DNA from: Gp7-AA6 sp036395755
GTDB taxonomy: Bacteria; Acidobacteriota; Thermoanaerobaculia; UBA5066; Gp7-AA6
Direction: 5' to 3'
Length of the DNA stretch: 64,000 nt
NCBI GenBank assembly: GCA_036395755.1
Contig: DASWCZ010000069.1
Location: forward strand, 1-64,000
The translations under genes were made by a program, and so were the position numbers. Positions 15,197-24,148 of the stretch are shown one piece after another (position 1 is the stretch's first letter; every line of letters begins with the position of its first letter). The notes under the pieces were generated by a model. That model was not told the origin of the DNA and did not search any database. It saw nothing but the letters and a program-made list of their open reading frames with translations.

Positions 15197-17760
15197 AGGG
15201 CTTTCGCCTGGTGCTCTCGGCCCTCGTGACCGGACCCGGCCGCCGTCGACCGATCCGGGCTCTCCTGCCGGTCGTCGGCGTCGCGATCGGGGTCGCCGCG
15301 GTCGCCGCGATCCACCACGCCAACCGGAGCGTCATCGAGTCGTTTCGCGAGTCGGCCCGCGCGGTCGCGGGAAGGAGCGACTTTGTCGTGGTTGGCGCGC
15401 GCGGGGTGCCGCTCGACGCCATCGAACGCCTGCGGTTCCTCTGGCGGATCGGCTCGTTCGCGCCGCTCGTCTCCGGAAGCGCCGTCCTCGAGGACGGTAC
15501 CGGCGAGGTCGTTTCGATCCTGGGAACGGATTACGGTGCCGAAGGAGCGGTCCGCGAAATGCGACTCGTCGCGCCGGCGACCGGCGCGGAACGGGCGAGG
15601 CTTCTCTCCTCGGGGACCGTCCTCCTGCCGATCTCATTCGCGTCGCGTCACGGTTTCCGGATCGGGTCGCGCATCCCTCTCTCGACCGGAGGCGTCCGGA
15701 CGCAGGTGACGGTCGGGGGCCTTCTCGCGCTGTCCGGGCTCGCCCGAGCGGCCGGCGGCGACATCCTCGTGACCGACGTCTTCACGGCGGGACGGCTCCT
15801 CGGGAAGTCCGGCTTCGTCGACCGCGTGGACGTCGTTCTCGACCCCGGCTCTTCGGCAGACGCGGCTCGCCGGGAGATCGCCCGCCGGCTGCCTCCGGGT
15901 CTCTCGGTCGAGCCGGCCGGGCGCGCCGCGCTCGCGGCGGGACGGATGGCGCGGGCGTTCCGGTTCAACCTGAACGCGCTCGGTTCCCTGACGCTCTTAG
16001 TCGGGATGTTCCTCGTCGCCAACGCGGTGTCGATCTCGGTTCTGCGCCGCCGCCCGGAGATTGCGACGCTCCGGTCGCTCGGGGCATCGCGGGCTTCGAT
16101 CTTCGCCGCCTTCGCCGTCGAAGGACTCGCGGTCGGCGCCGCGGGCACGCTCTTCGGAGAGGTCGGCGGTCTCGTCCTCGCGCGGATCGCCCTTTCCGCC
16201 GTGTCGGGGACCGTCTCGAGCGTCTACGCACCGGCGGCCAAGATCTCCGCGGCCGGGTTCGGAGCACCGGTCCTCGCCGCCGCGGCGGCCGGAGCGCTGT
16301 CTTCCTTTCTCGCCGTGCTCCTGCCGGCCGCGGAGGCAACGCGGGTTCCTCCCGCCCCGGCAATGCGGCCGGGCTCGACCGAGCAGGTCCGGCGCCGCCG
16401 GCTCCGGCCGCGCGCGGCGGCAGCCGCTCTGGCCCTCGTGACCGCGGCCGTGCTTTCGCGCGCGAACCCGGTCGCCGGATTCCCGTACCTCGGATTCGCC
16501 GCCGTCGCACTCGTCGTCGTGGCGCTCGCGCTCGTCTCGCCGATCGCCGTCCGCGCCGGAGCGGCGTCCACGCGGCTTCTGCTCGCGCGTCTCTTCGGGC
16601 CCGCCGGTCGGCTCGCGACCGCGTTCTTCGGAGGGTCTCTCGCGCGCAACGCGGTTGCGGTCACCGCGCTCGCGATGGCGCTCGGAATGACGCTCGCCAT
16701 GATCACGACCGTCGCCTCGATGCGCGAGACGGTGCGGGCGTGGGTCGAGTCGAGCCTGCGCGCGGACGTGTGGGTCCGGCCCGCATCGGGAAGGGCCGGA
16801 GCCGTCGTCGGCGATCTTCCCGCCGAAATCGTTCCGTTCGTGCAGTCGGTCGCCGGGGTGGCCGCAGTGGATCCGATCCGCATTCGCGAGGCTTCGGACG
16901 CGTCCGGTCGGGCGCTGACGGTCGGCGCGAGCGACTTCCGCGTTCTCGCCCGCGCCGGCGGGGCGCCGCTCTTGGACGGGCGCGATTCCCGGAAGACGGC
17001 CGAGGCAGCGCGCCGCGAACGGGAAGTTCTGGTGTCTGAACCGTACGCGCGCCGGTTTGGAACGTCCCGCGGGGACGTCGCGTCGTTGCGAACACCGAAA
17101 GGACCGCGCTCCTTCCGAATCGCGGGCGTCTACCGGGATTTCACCAGCGATCGCGGGACGGTTCTCCTCGATCGGTCGCTCTACCTCGATCTCTTCGGCG
17201 ACACGCGCGTGACGAGCGTGGGGATCCTGGCCCGGGACGGCGTCTCGGCAGACGATCTGCGGCGTCGAATTCGGACGGCCCTCCACGGCCGTTTCGCGGT
17301 CGACGTCACCACGAACCGCGAGCTGCGCCGCCAGGTCCTGCGGATCTTCGACCGGACGTTCGCCGTGACGCGCGCGCTCGAAGGCATCGCGGTCGTCGTC
17401 TCGGTGCTCGGGATCGCCAACGCGCTCGTCGGCTCGGCGGTCGAGCGGAGGAGGTCCTTCGGCCTCTTGCGCGCGCTGGGCGCGTCGCGGGGCCAGATCC
17501 GGAGCGCGGTTCTGCTTGAAGCGCTGCTCGCCGGCGTCGTCGCGACGGTCGCCGCCGTCGCGGCGGGTGCCGCGTTCGCCGCGCTCCTGATCGGGGTGAT
17601 CAACCCGCAGTCGTTCGGCTGGAGCTTCGTGCCGCGCGTTCCGATCGGGAGGCTCGCGGCTGCCGTATCGCTCGTTCTCCTCGCCTCGCTCGCTGCCGGG
17701 CTGGTGCCGGGCCGGATCGCGGCCGCGACGGACCCCGCGGCGGCGCTCTCGGAGGAGTAG
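15193..17760 (+). CDS. FtsX-like ABC transporter permease with two permease modules
   Basis: An 855-residue permease with two FtsX/MacB modules in one chain, each with a large periplasmic domain and helices. An N-terminal helix precedes a first periplasmic domain (about residues 40-250), three helices around 270-400, more helices, a second periplasmic domain around 520-690, and a C-terminal helix set with VVVSVLGIANALVGSAVERRR, typical FtsX. Family members extract or move lipids, lipoproteins or peptides between the inner membrane and periplasm. It starts at GTG 15193 inside the ATPase stop. The AttH/CrtC-like gene follows after 5 bases, an association known from AttEFGH-type clusters. Confidence 0.88.
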   Translation: MKGFRLVLSALVTGPGRRRPIRALLPVVGVAIGVAAVAAIHHANRSVIESFRESARAVAGRSDFVVVGARGVPLDAIERLRFLWRIGSFAPLVSGSAVLEDGTGEVVSILGTDYGAEGAVREMRLVAPATGAERARLLSSGTVLLPISFASRHGFRIGSRIPLSTGGVRTQVTVGGLLALSGLARAAGGDILVTDVFTAGRLLGKSGFVDRVDVVLDPGSSADAARREIARRLPPGLSVEPAGRAALAAGRMARAFRFNLNALGSLTLLVGMFLVANAVSISVLRRRPEIATLRSLGASRASIFAAFAVEGLAVGAAGTLFGEVGGLVLARIALSAVSGTVSSVYAPAAKISAAGFGAPVLAAAAAGALSSFLAVLLPAAEATRVPPAPAMRPGSTEQVRRRRLRPRAAAAALALVTAAVLSRANPVAGFPYLGFAAVALVVVALALVSPIAVRAGAASTRLLLARLFGPAGRLATAFFGGSLARNAVAVTALAMALGMTLAMITTVASMRETVRAWVESSLRADVWVRPASGRAGAVVGDLPAEIVPFVQSVAGVAAVDPIRIREASDASGRALTVGASDFRVLARAGGAPLLDGRDSRKTAEAARREREVLVSEPYARRFGTSRGDVASLRTPKGPRSFRIAGVYRDFTSDRGTVLLDRSLYLDLFGDTRVTSVGILARDGVSADDLRRRIRTALHGRFAVDVTTNRELRRQVLRIFDRTFAVTRALEGIAVVVSVLGIANALVGSAVERRRSFGLLRALGASRGQIRSAVLLEALLAGVVATVAAVAAGAAFAALLIGVINPQSFGWSFVPRVPIGRLAAAVSLVLLASLAAGLVPGRIAAATDPAAALSEE

Positions 17761-17765
17761 CAGCC

Positions 17766-18782
17766 GTGAAATGGATTCGGGCGGTCGCCTTCGCCGCGCT
17801 CCTGCCGGCGGCGCCACCCGTCACCTTTCCCCGCGATCACGGCGCACACCCTGAGGTCCCCGTCGAGTGGTGGTACTACACCGGGCACCTCTCCGACGGC
17901 GCCGGGAGAAGCTACGGCTTCCAGCTCACGTTCTTTCGCGTGCGCGACGTCCACCTGGCGCACTTCGCCTGGACGGACGTCTCCCGCCGGAAATTCCGCT
18001 ACGTCGAGAAAACCCACCTGGGTCTTCCCGGAATCGCGTCCGCGATCGAGGAGGGCTTGGACGTCTCGAACGAAGACTGGTCCGCCCGGCAAGGACCCGC
18101 CGGCGCCCACGTCCTGACCGCTTCGGGCCCGGACGGAGAGCTCGAGCTCACGTTGACGCCCGTCAAAGCTCCCGTCCTTCACGGCGAGAACGGCCTGTCG
18201 AGAAAAGGAGCGGGACCGCGCGAGTTCTCGCGGTACGTGTCCATCACGCGGCTCGCAGCCCGAGGCTCCCTCGCGCGAGGCACCCGCCGGGAACCGCTCT
18301 CGGGGACCGCGTGGTTCGACCACGAATGGGGATCGGGAGTGCTTCCGGCGGGAGCGGTCGGCTGGGACTGGTTCGCGCTCCAGCTCGACGACGGCTCCGA
18401 GCTCATGCTCTACCGGATGCGGAAGCCCGACGGGAGCGCCACTGCCTTTTCCTCCGGCACGGTCGTCCCGCCGCGCGGCGCCGCGGTTCACGTCGCGTGG
18501 AGCGACGTTCGTTTGGCCGAGTCGGCTCATTGGACGTCTCCGCGATCGCGGGCACGCTATCCCGCGGCGTGGCGCATCGCGGTTGCGTCGATCGGTCTCG
18601 ACGTGGAGATCGAACCGCTTCTGCCGGACCAGGAGCTCGAGACCTCCGCCTCGACCGGCGTGACCTACTGGGAAGGCGCCTGCCGGGTGAAGGGAACCCG
18701 CAGCGGGCGGCCAATCGCCGGCCGGGCGTACGTCGAGCTGACCGGTTACGCCGGAAAGGACGTGCCCGGGACCGCTTTCTAA
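17766..18782 (+). CDS. AttH/CrtC-like lipocalin-fold protein
   Basis: A 338-residue protein of the carotenoid 1,2-hydratase/AttH family (tandem lipocalin-like beta-barrels). Diagnostic phrases are VEWWYYTGHLSD near the N-terminus, TAWFDHEWGSG, GWDWFALQLDDGSEL, and a closing YWEGACRV with GRAYVELTGY. The first 18 residues look like a signal peptide. No carotenoid gene is nearby, whereas ABC transporter genes lie directly upstream with a 5-base gap, so a role as the periplasmic partner of the LolD/FtsX transporter is more likely than carotenoid hydration. The ATG at 17766 is preceded by GGAGGAG? only through the previous gene's end (GGAGTAG), which can serve as ribosome binding site. Confidence 0.82.
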   Translation: MKWIRAVAFAALLPAAPPVTFPRDHGAHPEVPVEWWYYTGHLSDGAGRSYGFQLTFFRVRDVHLAHFAWTDVSRRKFRYVEKTHLGLPGIASAIEEGLDVSNEDWSARQGPAGAHVLTASGPDGELELTLTPVKAPVLHGENGLSRKGAGPREFSRYVSITRLAARGSLARGTRREPLSGTAWFDHEWGSGVLPAGAVGWDWFALQLDDGSELMLYRMRKPDGSATAFSSGTVVPPRGAAVHVAWSDVRLAESAHWTSPRSRARYPAAWRIAVASIGLDVEIEPLLPDQELETSASTGVTYWEGACRVKGTRSGRPIAGRAYVELTGYAGKDVPGTAF

Positions 18783-18786
18783 GGCG

Positions 18787-19269
18787 CTACTGCGCCGACG
18801 GAGGCTCCGTCGGCTTCGCTTTCGGCTGGTACTTCCACTTGCCCGTCGGCTTCGTCTCGACCGTCAGATAGAAATAGCTCGCGCTCTTCAGGTTGCGGTA
18901 GACGTAGGGGAAGCGGACGGTGAACGAGTCGCGCTCCCCTTTGTCGAGGTCGCCGACCTTGATCCCGCCGCTGCCCGCCGCGAGCATCGTGCCGTCGGCG
19001 TCGAAGATCGCGAGGGCGACGCCCACTTCCTGGTCGCGGGCGGAGTTGTTGTCGACGCGGACGACCGCCTTCGCGCTCGATACCCGGAGCGGCTTGAACG
19101 TGTCCCCGAGATCGAACCGGATTTCCGAAATGGCGAGGTCGTTCCAGTCGAATCGCAGACGCTGGATGCCGTTGACCGGCGACCAGTTGAATTTCTGCGT
19201 GACGATTTCGGCGGAGAGGAGCTGAGAAAAGAAGAGCGCGGCGAGGACGAGGGAGAGCCGACGAAACAT
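18787..19269 (-). CDS. Secreted hypothetical protein
   Basis: A 160-residue exported protein with a signal peptide (MFRRLSLVLAALFFSQLLSA) and a mature part that looks like a beta-sandwich: alternating hydrophobic strands with VVRVDNNSARDQEVGVALAIFD, as in FxLYD-like domains that carry comparison-of-strand patterns. I do not recognise the family. The ATG at 19269 has GGAGG 8 bases upstream; a GTG at 19278 would sit too close to that site. It stands alone, convergent with the AttH-like gene and following the amino acid permease on the same strand. The C-terminal tail is short, charged and proline-rich. Confidence 0.75.
   Translation of the reverse strand: MFRRLSLVLAALFFSQLLSAEIVTQKFNWSPVNGIQRLRFDWNDLAISEIRFDLGDTFKPLRVSSAKAVVRVDNNSARDQEVGVALAIFDADGTMLAAGSGGIKVGDLDKGERDSFTVRFPYVYRNLKSASYFYLTVETKPTGKWKYQPKAKPTEPPSAQ
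18794..18814. terminator. Hairpin between convergent genes
   Basis: Perfect inverted repeat with 10-base arms (GCCGACGGAG / CTCCGTCGGC) around a single base. It lies inside the last codons of the minus-strand gene and 12 bases after the stop of the plus-strand AttH-like gene. No long T run follows, so it may be a hairpin barrier rather than a classical terminator. Confidence 0.45.
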
Positions 19270-19336
19270 CGATGTCACCTCCGATTCGAGGGTAGCACGG
19301 CGCCTTCGGAGGCGACCGAGGAGCCCGTCTTCAACC

Positions 19337-20884
19337 CTACGCCTCCGAAGGCGGGATGGCCGCCGGGTTGTAGGTGGGAGGCGCCGGAGGTGTCCGAGGA
19401 TGCCGCATCCGGCTGTGCCGATAGCCGTAGAGAAGGTAGATGACGGCTCCCACTCCGAGCCACGCGACGAAACGCCACCAGGAGGAGGGCGGCAGGTAGT
19501 AGATCAGGCCGAGCGACGAGAGGATCCCAAGCGAGGGCAGGAGGACCGGGCCGAAGGGGACGCGGAACGGCCGCTCCCGGTGCGGATCCTTGAACCGCAG
19601 GATGACGATCCCGATGCAGATCAGGATGAAGGCGAAGAGCGTCCCGATGTTGGTCAGGTTCACCATCTCGTCGAGAGTCGTGAACATGGCGGTGACGCCG
19701 ACGGCGACTCCCGTCAGGATCGTCGTCACGTGCGGGGTGCGGAACTTCGGATGCACCCGCGCGAAGACCGGCGGCAGGAGGCCGTCCCGCGCCATCGCGA
19801 AGAAGATGCGCGGCTGGCCGAGCTGGAAGACGAGCAGCACGGCCGTGTGCGCGACCACCGACCCGAATGCCACGACGCCCACCATCCAGTTGGGCATCAC
19901 GACGTACTTCATGGCGAGCGTGAGCGGTTCCGCCTGCTCGGTCGCCAGCGTCTGGCGCAAAGCTGCGTACGGGATCATCCCGGTGAACACTGCGGCGATC
20001 AGGATGTAGATGACCGTGCAGATGATGAGCGAGCCGATGATGCCGATCGGCATGTCCCGTTTCGGGTTGCGCGCCTCCTCGGCCGTGGTCGAGACCGCGT
20101 CGAACCCGATGTAGGCGAAGAAGACGATCGCCGCGCCGGCGGCGATCCCGGAAAACCCGTTTGGCGCGAAAGGCGTCCAGTTCGCGGGCTTGACGAAATG
20201 GAAGCTGACGAAAACGAAGAATCCGAGCACGACGAGCTTGATCGCGACCATCCAGAAGTTGAACGACGCGGACTCGCGGATCCCCCAGACGAGCACGGTG
20301 GTGATCGCGGCGACGATCGCGAAAGCCAGGATGTTCAGGACGATCGGGACTCCGAAGACGTGCGGTGCGGCGGCGACGACCTCCGGCATCTTGGAATGCG
20401 CGGTGTGGTAATCGATCGTGAGCCAGCGGGGAAGATGAATCCCCATCCCTTCCAGGAGCGTGTTGAAGTAGTTCGCCCACGAGATCGCGACCGCGACGTT
20501 TCCGATCGCGTATTCCAGGATCAGGTCCCATCCGATGATCCAGGCGATCAGCTCCCCGAGGGTCGCGTACGAGTACGTGTACGCGGAGCCCGCGACCGGC
20601 ACCATCGAAGCAAACTCCGCGTAACAGAGCGCGGTGAAGCCGCAGACGATCGCCGTCAAGACGAAGGACAGCATCAGCGCAGGACCGGCGCCGGGTCGGT
20701 AGACGTCTCCCGCCGTCGCCGTCCCGATCGTCGCGAAGATGCCGGCGCCGATGATGGCGCCGATTCCGAGCGCGATCAGGTTTCCGGGACCGAGCGCCTT
20801 CCGGAGCCGGTGCTCCGGCTCCTCGGTCTCGGCGATCATCTCGTCGAGGGACTTGGTGCGGAAGAGCCCTTCCGGAAAGCTCAA
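19337..20884 (-). CDS. APC-family cationic amino acid permease
   Basis: A 515-residue transporter of the APC superfamily, CAT/YfnA branch. It opens with a conserved cytoplasmic helix (KSLDEMIAETE, RLRKALGPGNLIALGIGAIIGAGIFATIG), where the GIGAIIGAGIF unwound helix binds the amino acid backbone, and CYAEFASMVPVAGSAYTYSYATLGE in helix 3 is typical of the CAT group. About 12-14 helices follow. Start is TTG 20884; a TATCCT box is 9 bases upstream. The HAD gene ends 36 bases upstream, so the permease may be the last gene of the TetR-ispH-CADD unit. Substrate is probably an amino acid; which one is unknown. Confidence 0.9.
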   Translation of the reverse strand: MSFPEGLFRTKSLDEMIAETEEPEHRLRKALGPGNLIALGIGAIIGAGIFATIGTATAGDVYRPGAGPALMLSFVLTAIVCGFTALCYAEFASMVPVAGSAYTYSYATLGELIAWIIGWDLILEYAIGNVAVAISWANYFNTLLEGMGIHLPRWLTIDYHTAHSKMPEVVAAAPHVFGVPIVLNILAFAIVAAITTVLVWGIRESASFNFWMVAIKLVVLGFFVFVSFHFVKPANWTPFAPNGFSGIAAGAAIVFFAYIGFDAVSTTAEEARNPKRDMPIGIIGSLIICTVIYILIAAVFTGMIPYAALRQTLATEQAEPLTLAMKYVVMPNWMVGVVAFGSVVAHTAVLLVFQLGQPRIFFAMARDGLLPPVFARVHPKFRTPHVTTILTGVAVGVTAMFTTLDEMVNLTNIGTLFAFILICIGIVILRFKDPHRERPFRVPFGPVLLPSLGILSSLGLIYYLPPSSWWRFVAWLGVGAVIYLLYGYRHSRMRHPRTPPAPPTYNPAAIPPSEA

Positions 20885-20920
20885 CTTGCCGGCAGGATAG
20901 CAAACGGGGTCAAGGAGACT

Positions 20921-21604
20921 TCATCCGAGCCGGCCGGGGATCTGCGCGAGCGTGAGGATCCGGTCTTCGATCTCGGGACAGGCATTCCGCCGGTCGAGGA
21001 GCAGCGCTTCGAGGCCCGCGGAGCGCGCTCCCTCGAAGTCTTCCGAGACGGAATCGCCCACGTGGAGCGCCTCTGCCGGTTCGACGTCGAGACGCCGGCA
21101 GGCGCGGAGGAAGATTTCGGGATCGGGCTTTCCGATCTCTTCGATGGCCGACACCGCAATGACCGGGAAGAAGCGGTCGAGACCGAGCTCCGCGAGGAGC
21201 GTCGGGAGGTGGGAGTCCCAGTTCGAGACCACCGCCAGCCGGAGGCCGCGCCGCGCGAGCTCTTCGAGCGTCGGGACGACGTCGTCGTAGATCGCCCACG
21301 CGTCCGCGCTCCGGAAGTGCCGCGCGAGCCGCTCGAAGGCGGCGGCGGAGAGCGTCCCGCCGTCCAGCAGGCAACGCACGCGGGAGAGGAACGCCTGCCA
21401 GAACTCCGCCTCTCCGCGCACGCCGCCGTAGCGATCCGAAGCCGGGTTCGCGTGGACTTCCTCCCACGCCCTCGTCAACGCGCGGGCGAGGTCCTCCTCC
21501 GCAAACCATGCCCCGTCCGCGGAGAACTCGCGCGAATAGATCGCCTCGACCGGAGGATCCGGGTGAACGAGCGTCGCCCCCGCGTCGAACAGGATCGCGC
21601 GCAC
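20921..21604 (-). CDS. HAD-superfamily hydrolase, REG-2-like
   Basis: A 227-residue HAD phosphatase-like protein. Motif I is ILFDAGATL: the nucleophile Asp is present but the second Asp of DxD is a glycine, as in many REG-2/HDHD3-like members. Motif II is VSNWDS, the Lys of motif III is in EIGKPDPEIF, and motif IV is HVGDSVSEDF. A helical cap lies around residues 15-95. The start is uncertain: GTG 21604 has GGGAG 8 bases upstream and puts the first strand at the N-terminus, while TTG 21622 and GTG 21610 are also in frame. It follows the CADD gene by about 22 bases. A role in dephosphorylating a metabolite of that pathway is possible but not shown. Confidence 0.82.
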   Translation of the reverse strand: MRAILFDAGATLVHPDPPVEAIYSREFSADGAWFAEEDLARALTRAWEEVHANPASDRYGGVRGEAEFWQAFLSRVRCLLDGGTLSAAAFERLARHFRSADAWAIYDDVVPTLEELARRGLRLAVVSNWDSHLPTLLAELGLDRFFPVIAVSAIEEIGKPDPEIFLRACRRLDVEPAEALHVGDSVSEDFEGARSAGLEALLLDRRNACPEIEDRILTLAQIPGRLG

Positions 21605-21626
21605 CCGCACGACTCCCGCCAAAGGC

Positions 21627-22307
21627 CTACGCCGCGAGGCCGTTTTCGCGCATCACTCCGTCGAGCACGCGATGGAGCGCGTCGAGACAGCGTGTCGCCG
21701 CCTCGAGCGCGCTCTCCTGGTCGGCCGCCGTCGTCGCCACGCGCCCGAGTGACTCACGCTCGACGTGGCGGTGCCAGAGGTCGGCTTCCTCGTGGACGGT
21801 GAAGAACTGGACGGCGTGGGCGTCCTCAATTCCGTAGAAGGCGGCGAGACCTTCCCGCTTCGTGCGGGAGATCTCGGGGATCTGCGACTCGTACGCGTAG
21901 AGGGCCGCCAGCCCTTCCGCGACCGAGCCCTCGCGCGTCGCGCGGCGAAATTCGGCGATTGCCGAAGCGACCTCGGGCGTGCGGGGCCGCGTCGAGAGAT
22001 CGGTTTCGCGGGCGCCTAAGGCCGCGGCGAAGCGCCGCCAGAGGGCGGGATGGTTCACGGGACCGCCCTCCTCCTCGACCAGGTTGTCGAGGAGCTCCCG
22101 CCGGAGCGCCGGATCGTCGCATCCCGAGTGAACTCCCGAGACGTAGGTCGGAAACGCGGCCACGTGCGGGTAGTACGAGACCGCGTACTCGCGGATGTTT
22201 TCCAGGGTCAGCTTTCCTTCGCTCCAGAGCGTGTAGAAGGGGTGCTTCAGAAGGTGCTTGTCGGCAACGAGAGCATCGAGAGTCTCGAGGAATTGTTCGG
22301 TGTTCAT
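21627..22307 (-). CDS. CADD-family pABA-forming oxygenase-like protein
   Basis: A 226-residue protein of the heme-oxygenase-like (PqqC/TenA) fold that matches the chlamydial CADD protein closely. CADD makes p-aminobenzoate for folate, using one of its own tyrosines as substrate with a dinuclear metal centre. The metal ligands appear as Glu79, His86, Glu140, His172, Asp176 and His179, the sacrificial tyrosine as Tyr25 in HPFY, and the amine-donor lysine as Lys150 in SRTKREG; all are shifted by two from the numbers I recall for Chlamydia CT610. Long stretches also match (YESQIP, HEEAD). The ATG at 22307 has a strong AAGGGGGGAAG ribosome binding site. Its neighbours are an SDR upstream and a HAD hydrolase downstream. 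Confidence 0.88.
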   Translation of the reverse strand: MNTEQFLETLDALVADKHLLKHPFYTLWSEGKLTLENIREYAVSYYPHVAAFPTYVSGVHSGCDDPALRRELLDNLVEEEGGPVNHPALWRRFAAALGARETDLSTRPRTPEVASAIAEFRRATREGSVAEGLAALYAYESQIPEISRTKREGLAAFYGIEDAHAVQFFTVHEEADLWHRHVERESLGRVATTAADQESALEAATRCLDALHRVLDGVMRENGLAA

Positions 22308-22357
22308 CTTCCCCCCTTTTTCTGCGTATCCCGCGGCCCGCGTTCCGTGTCCCGTCA

Positions 22358-23140
22358 TCATGGCATGACCTGCCCCCCGTCCAGAACGATCGCCTGGCCC
22401 GTGATGGATCTCGCCTCCGCCGAGGCCAGGTAGGACGCGAGCCCGGCGACCTCCTCCGGCTCGATCACGCGTCCGAGCGGCGCCATCTCCGCAGCGAGTC
22501 GACGCCCTTCCTCCTCTCCGCCTCCCCGGTGAGCCCCGATCCGGCGGAAACCGTCCCGCGCCATTTCCGTCTCGACCCAGCCCGGGCACATGGCGTTGAC
22601 GGTGATCCCGCGAGGCGCGAGCTCGAGAGCGAACGTGCGCGTGAGGCCGATCACGCCGTGTTTTGTCGCGGAGTAGGCGCCCATCCGCGCCACCCCGAAC
22701 CGTCCCACGACCGACGACAGGTTGATGATCCGCGCGCCCTCGGAAAGGTGCGGGAGCGCCGCGCGCGTCACGCGAAAGACCGCAGTCAGGTTGGTCGCGA
22801 TGATCGCGTCCCAGCGCGAGTCGTCCGGATCGTCGAGCGGGGTCGGATCGCCGAGGCCGGCGTTGTTCACGAGAACGTCGATCCGGCTCCACCGCGAGAC
22901 GACCGCCGCGATCGTCTCCGCAATCGACCGCGAGTCGGTCACGTCGCATCGAAGCGCAATCGCCTCGCTGCCGGCGGCCTCGATCTCCCCCGCGATCCGG
23001 CGGCAGGCCTCTTCCTCGCGCGCCGCGAGAGCGACCCGGGCGCCGTCGGCAGCCAGGCGCCGGGAAATCGCTTCCCCGATCCCGCGCGAAGCCCCCGTGA
23101 CGAGGGCAACTCTTCCCTCGAGCCGGCGGCCTTCGGGCAC
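22358..23140 (-). CDS. Short-chain dehydrogenase/reductase, FabG-like
   Basis: A 260-residue classical SDR. The cofactor motif is TGASRGIGEA, NNAG follows near residue 92, and the catalytic Ser-Tyr-Lys set is NLSSVVG and YSATKHG. The arginine in AAREEEA after strand 2 suggests NADP(H). Substrate cannot be read. The start is GTG 23140 with AGAGG about 9 bases upstream. The gene lies 15 bases after ispH and 50 bases before the CADD gene, so it is probably cotranscribed with both. The end has the family's usual LDGG close to the C-terminus. Confidence 0.9.
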   Translation of the reverse strand: MPEGRRLEGRVALVTGASRGIGEAISRRLAADGARVALAAREEEACRRIAGEIEAAGSEAIALRCDVTDSRSIAETIAAVVSRWSRIDVLVNNAGLGDPTPLDDPDDSRWDAIIATNLTAVFRVTRAALPHLSEGARIINLSSVVGRFGVARMGAYSATKHGVIGLTRTFALELAPRGITVNAMCPGWVETEMARDGFRRIGAHRGGGEEEGRRLAAEMAPLGRVIEPEEVAGLASYLASAEARSITGQAIVLDGGQVMP

Positions 23141-23155
23141 GACGTCGGACCTCTT

Positions 23156-24148
23156 CTAGCCGGAGACGCTCGGAAGCGCCGGGCTCCCGCGGAGAACGCG
23201 GGCGAGGTCGACGGGAAGGGGAAAGTGGACGTCTTCCTCGATCGAGACGAGGTCTTCCACTTCCTGCGCGCCGAGCGACTTCAGGTTCGCGATGATCTGA
23301 TCGACCAGGAACTCCGGCGCCGATGCCCCCGACGTCACGCCGACGGTGTCCGCGCCTTCGAGCCAGGCCGGATCGACGCCCGACGCGTCGTCGACGAGAT
23401 AAGCCTTCGATCCGGCAAGGAGCGCTTCTTCGACGAGCCGGTTCGAGTTGGACGAGTTCTTCGAGCCGATCACGAGGATGACCGGCGCCTGCCTCGCGAG
23501 CGCGCGGACGGCCAGCTGGCGGTTTTGTGTCGCGTAACAGATGTCGTCCTTCGCCGGCGCCTGGATCTTCGGGAAGCGCCGCTTCAGCGTCTCGACGATC
23601 GGGCGCGTATCCTCCATCGAAAGCGTCGTCTGCGTGATGTACGCGACGCGCTCGGGGTCGGGGACGACGACGGCCTGCGCCTCGGCGACCGAAGAGACGA
23701 GCGCAATCCGCGCCGGAGCCTCGCCCATCGTGCCTTCCACCTCCTCGTGGCCGCGGTGGCCGATCAGAACGATCGAGTATCCGAGCCGGGCGAAGCGGAC
23801 TGCTTCCAGGTGGACCTTCGTCACGAGCGGGCACGTCGCGTCGATGACGTTCAACCCGCGGCGGGCGGCATCTTCGCGAACGCGCGGGGCAATGCCGTGG
23901 GCCGAGAAGATCACGGTCGCGCCGTCCGGAACTTCGTCAAGCTCGTCGACGAAACGGACGCCCCGCTGCTCGAATCCGCGCACGACGTGGAGGTTGTGAA
24001 CGATCTCCTTGCGCACGTAGAGCGGAGGATCGACGCACTCGAGCGCCAGGTCGACGACGTCGATCGCCCGCACGACCCCGGCGCAGAAGCCGCGCGGGGC
24101 GGCGAGCAGGATTCGCTTCGGAAAGACGGCACGCGCCGGGTCGCTCAT
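23156..24148 (-). CDS. ispH: 4-hydroxy-3-methylbut-2-enyl diphosphate reductase
   Basis: IspH (LytB), the last enzyme of the non-mevalonate isoprenoid pathway, reducing HMBPP to IPP and DMAPP with a 4Fe-4S cluster. The three cluster cysteines are Cys22 (PRGFCAG), Cys106 (DATCPLV) and Cys204 (DDICYATQN). The conserved histidines in IVHN and SAHG, and the catalytic glutamate in GHEEVEGT, are present, as is SSNSNRL which binds diphosphate. Length (330) is normal. The ATG at 24148 overlaps the stop of the TetR gene by four bases (ATGA), an unusual tie of an essential housekeeping gene to a repressor. Confidence 0.97.
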   Translation of the reverse strand: MSDPARAVFPKRILLAAPRGFCAGVVRAIDVVDLALECVDPPLYVRKEIVHNLHVVRGFEQRGVRFVDELDEVPDGATVIFSAHGIAPRVREDAARRGLNVIDATCPLVTKVHLEAVRFARLGYSIVLIGHRGHEEVEGTMGEAPARIALVSSVAEAQAVVVPDPERVAYITQTTLSMEDTRPIVETLKRRFPKIQAPAKDDICYATQNRQLAVRALARQAPVILVIGSKNSSNSNRLVEEALLAGSKAYLVDDASGVDPAWLEGADTVGVTSGASAPEFLVDQIIANLKSLGAQEVEDLVSIEEDVHFPLPVDLARVLRGSPALPSVSG

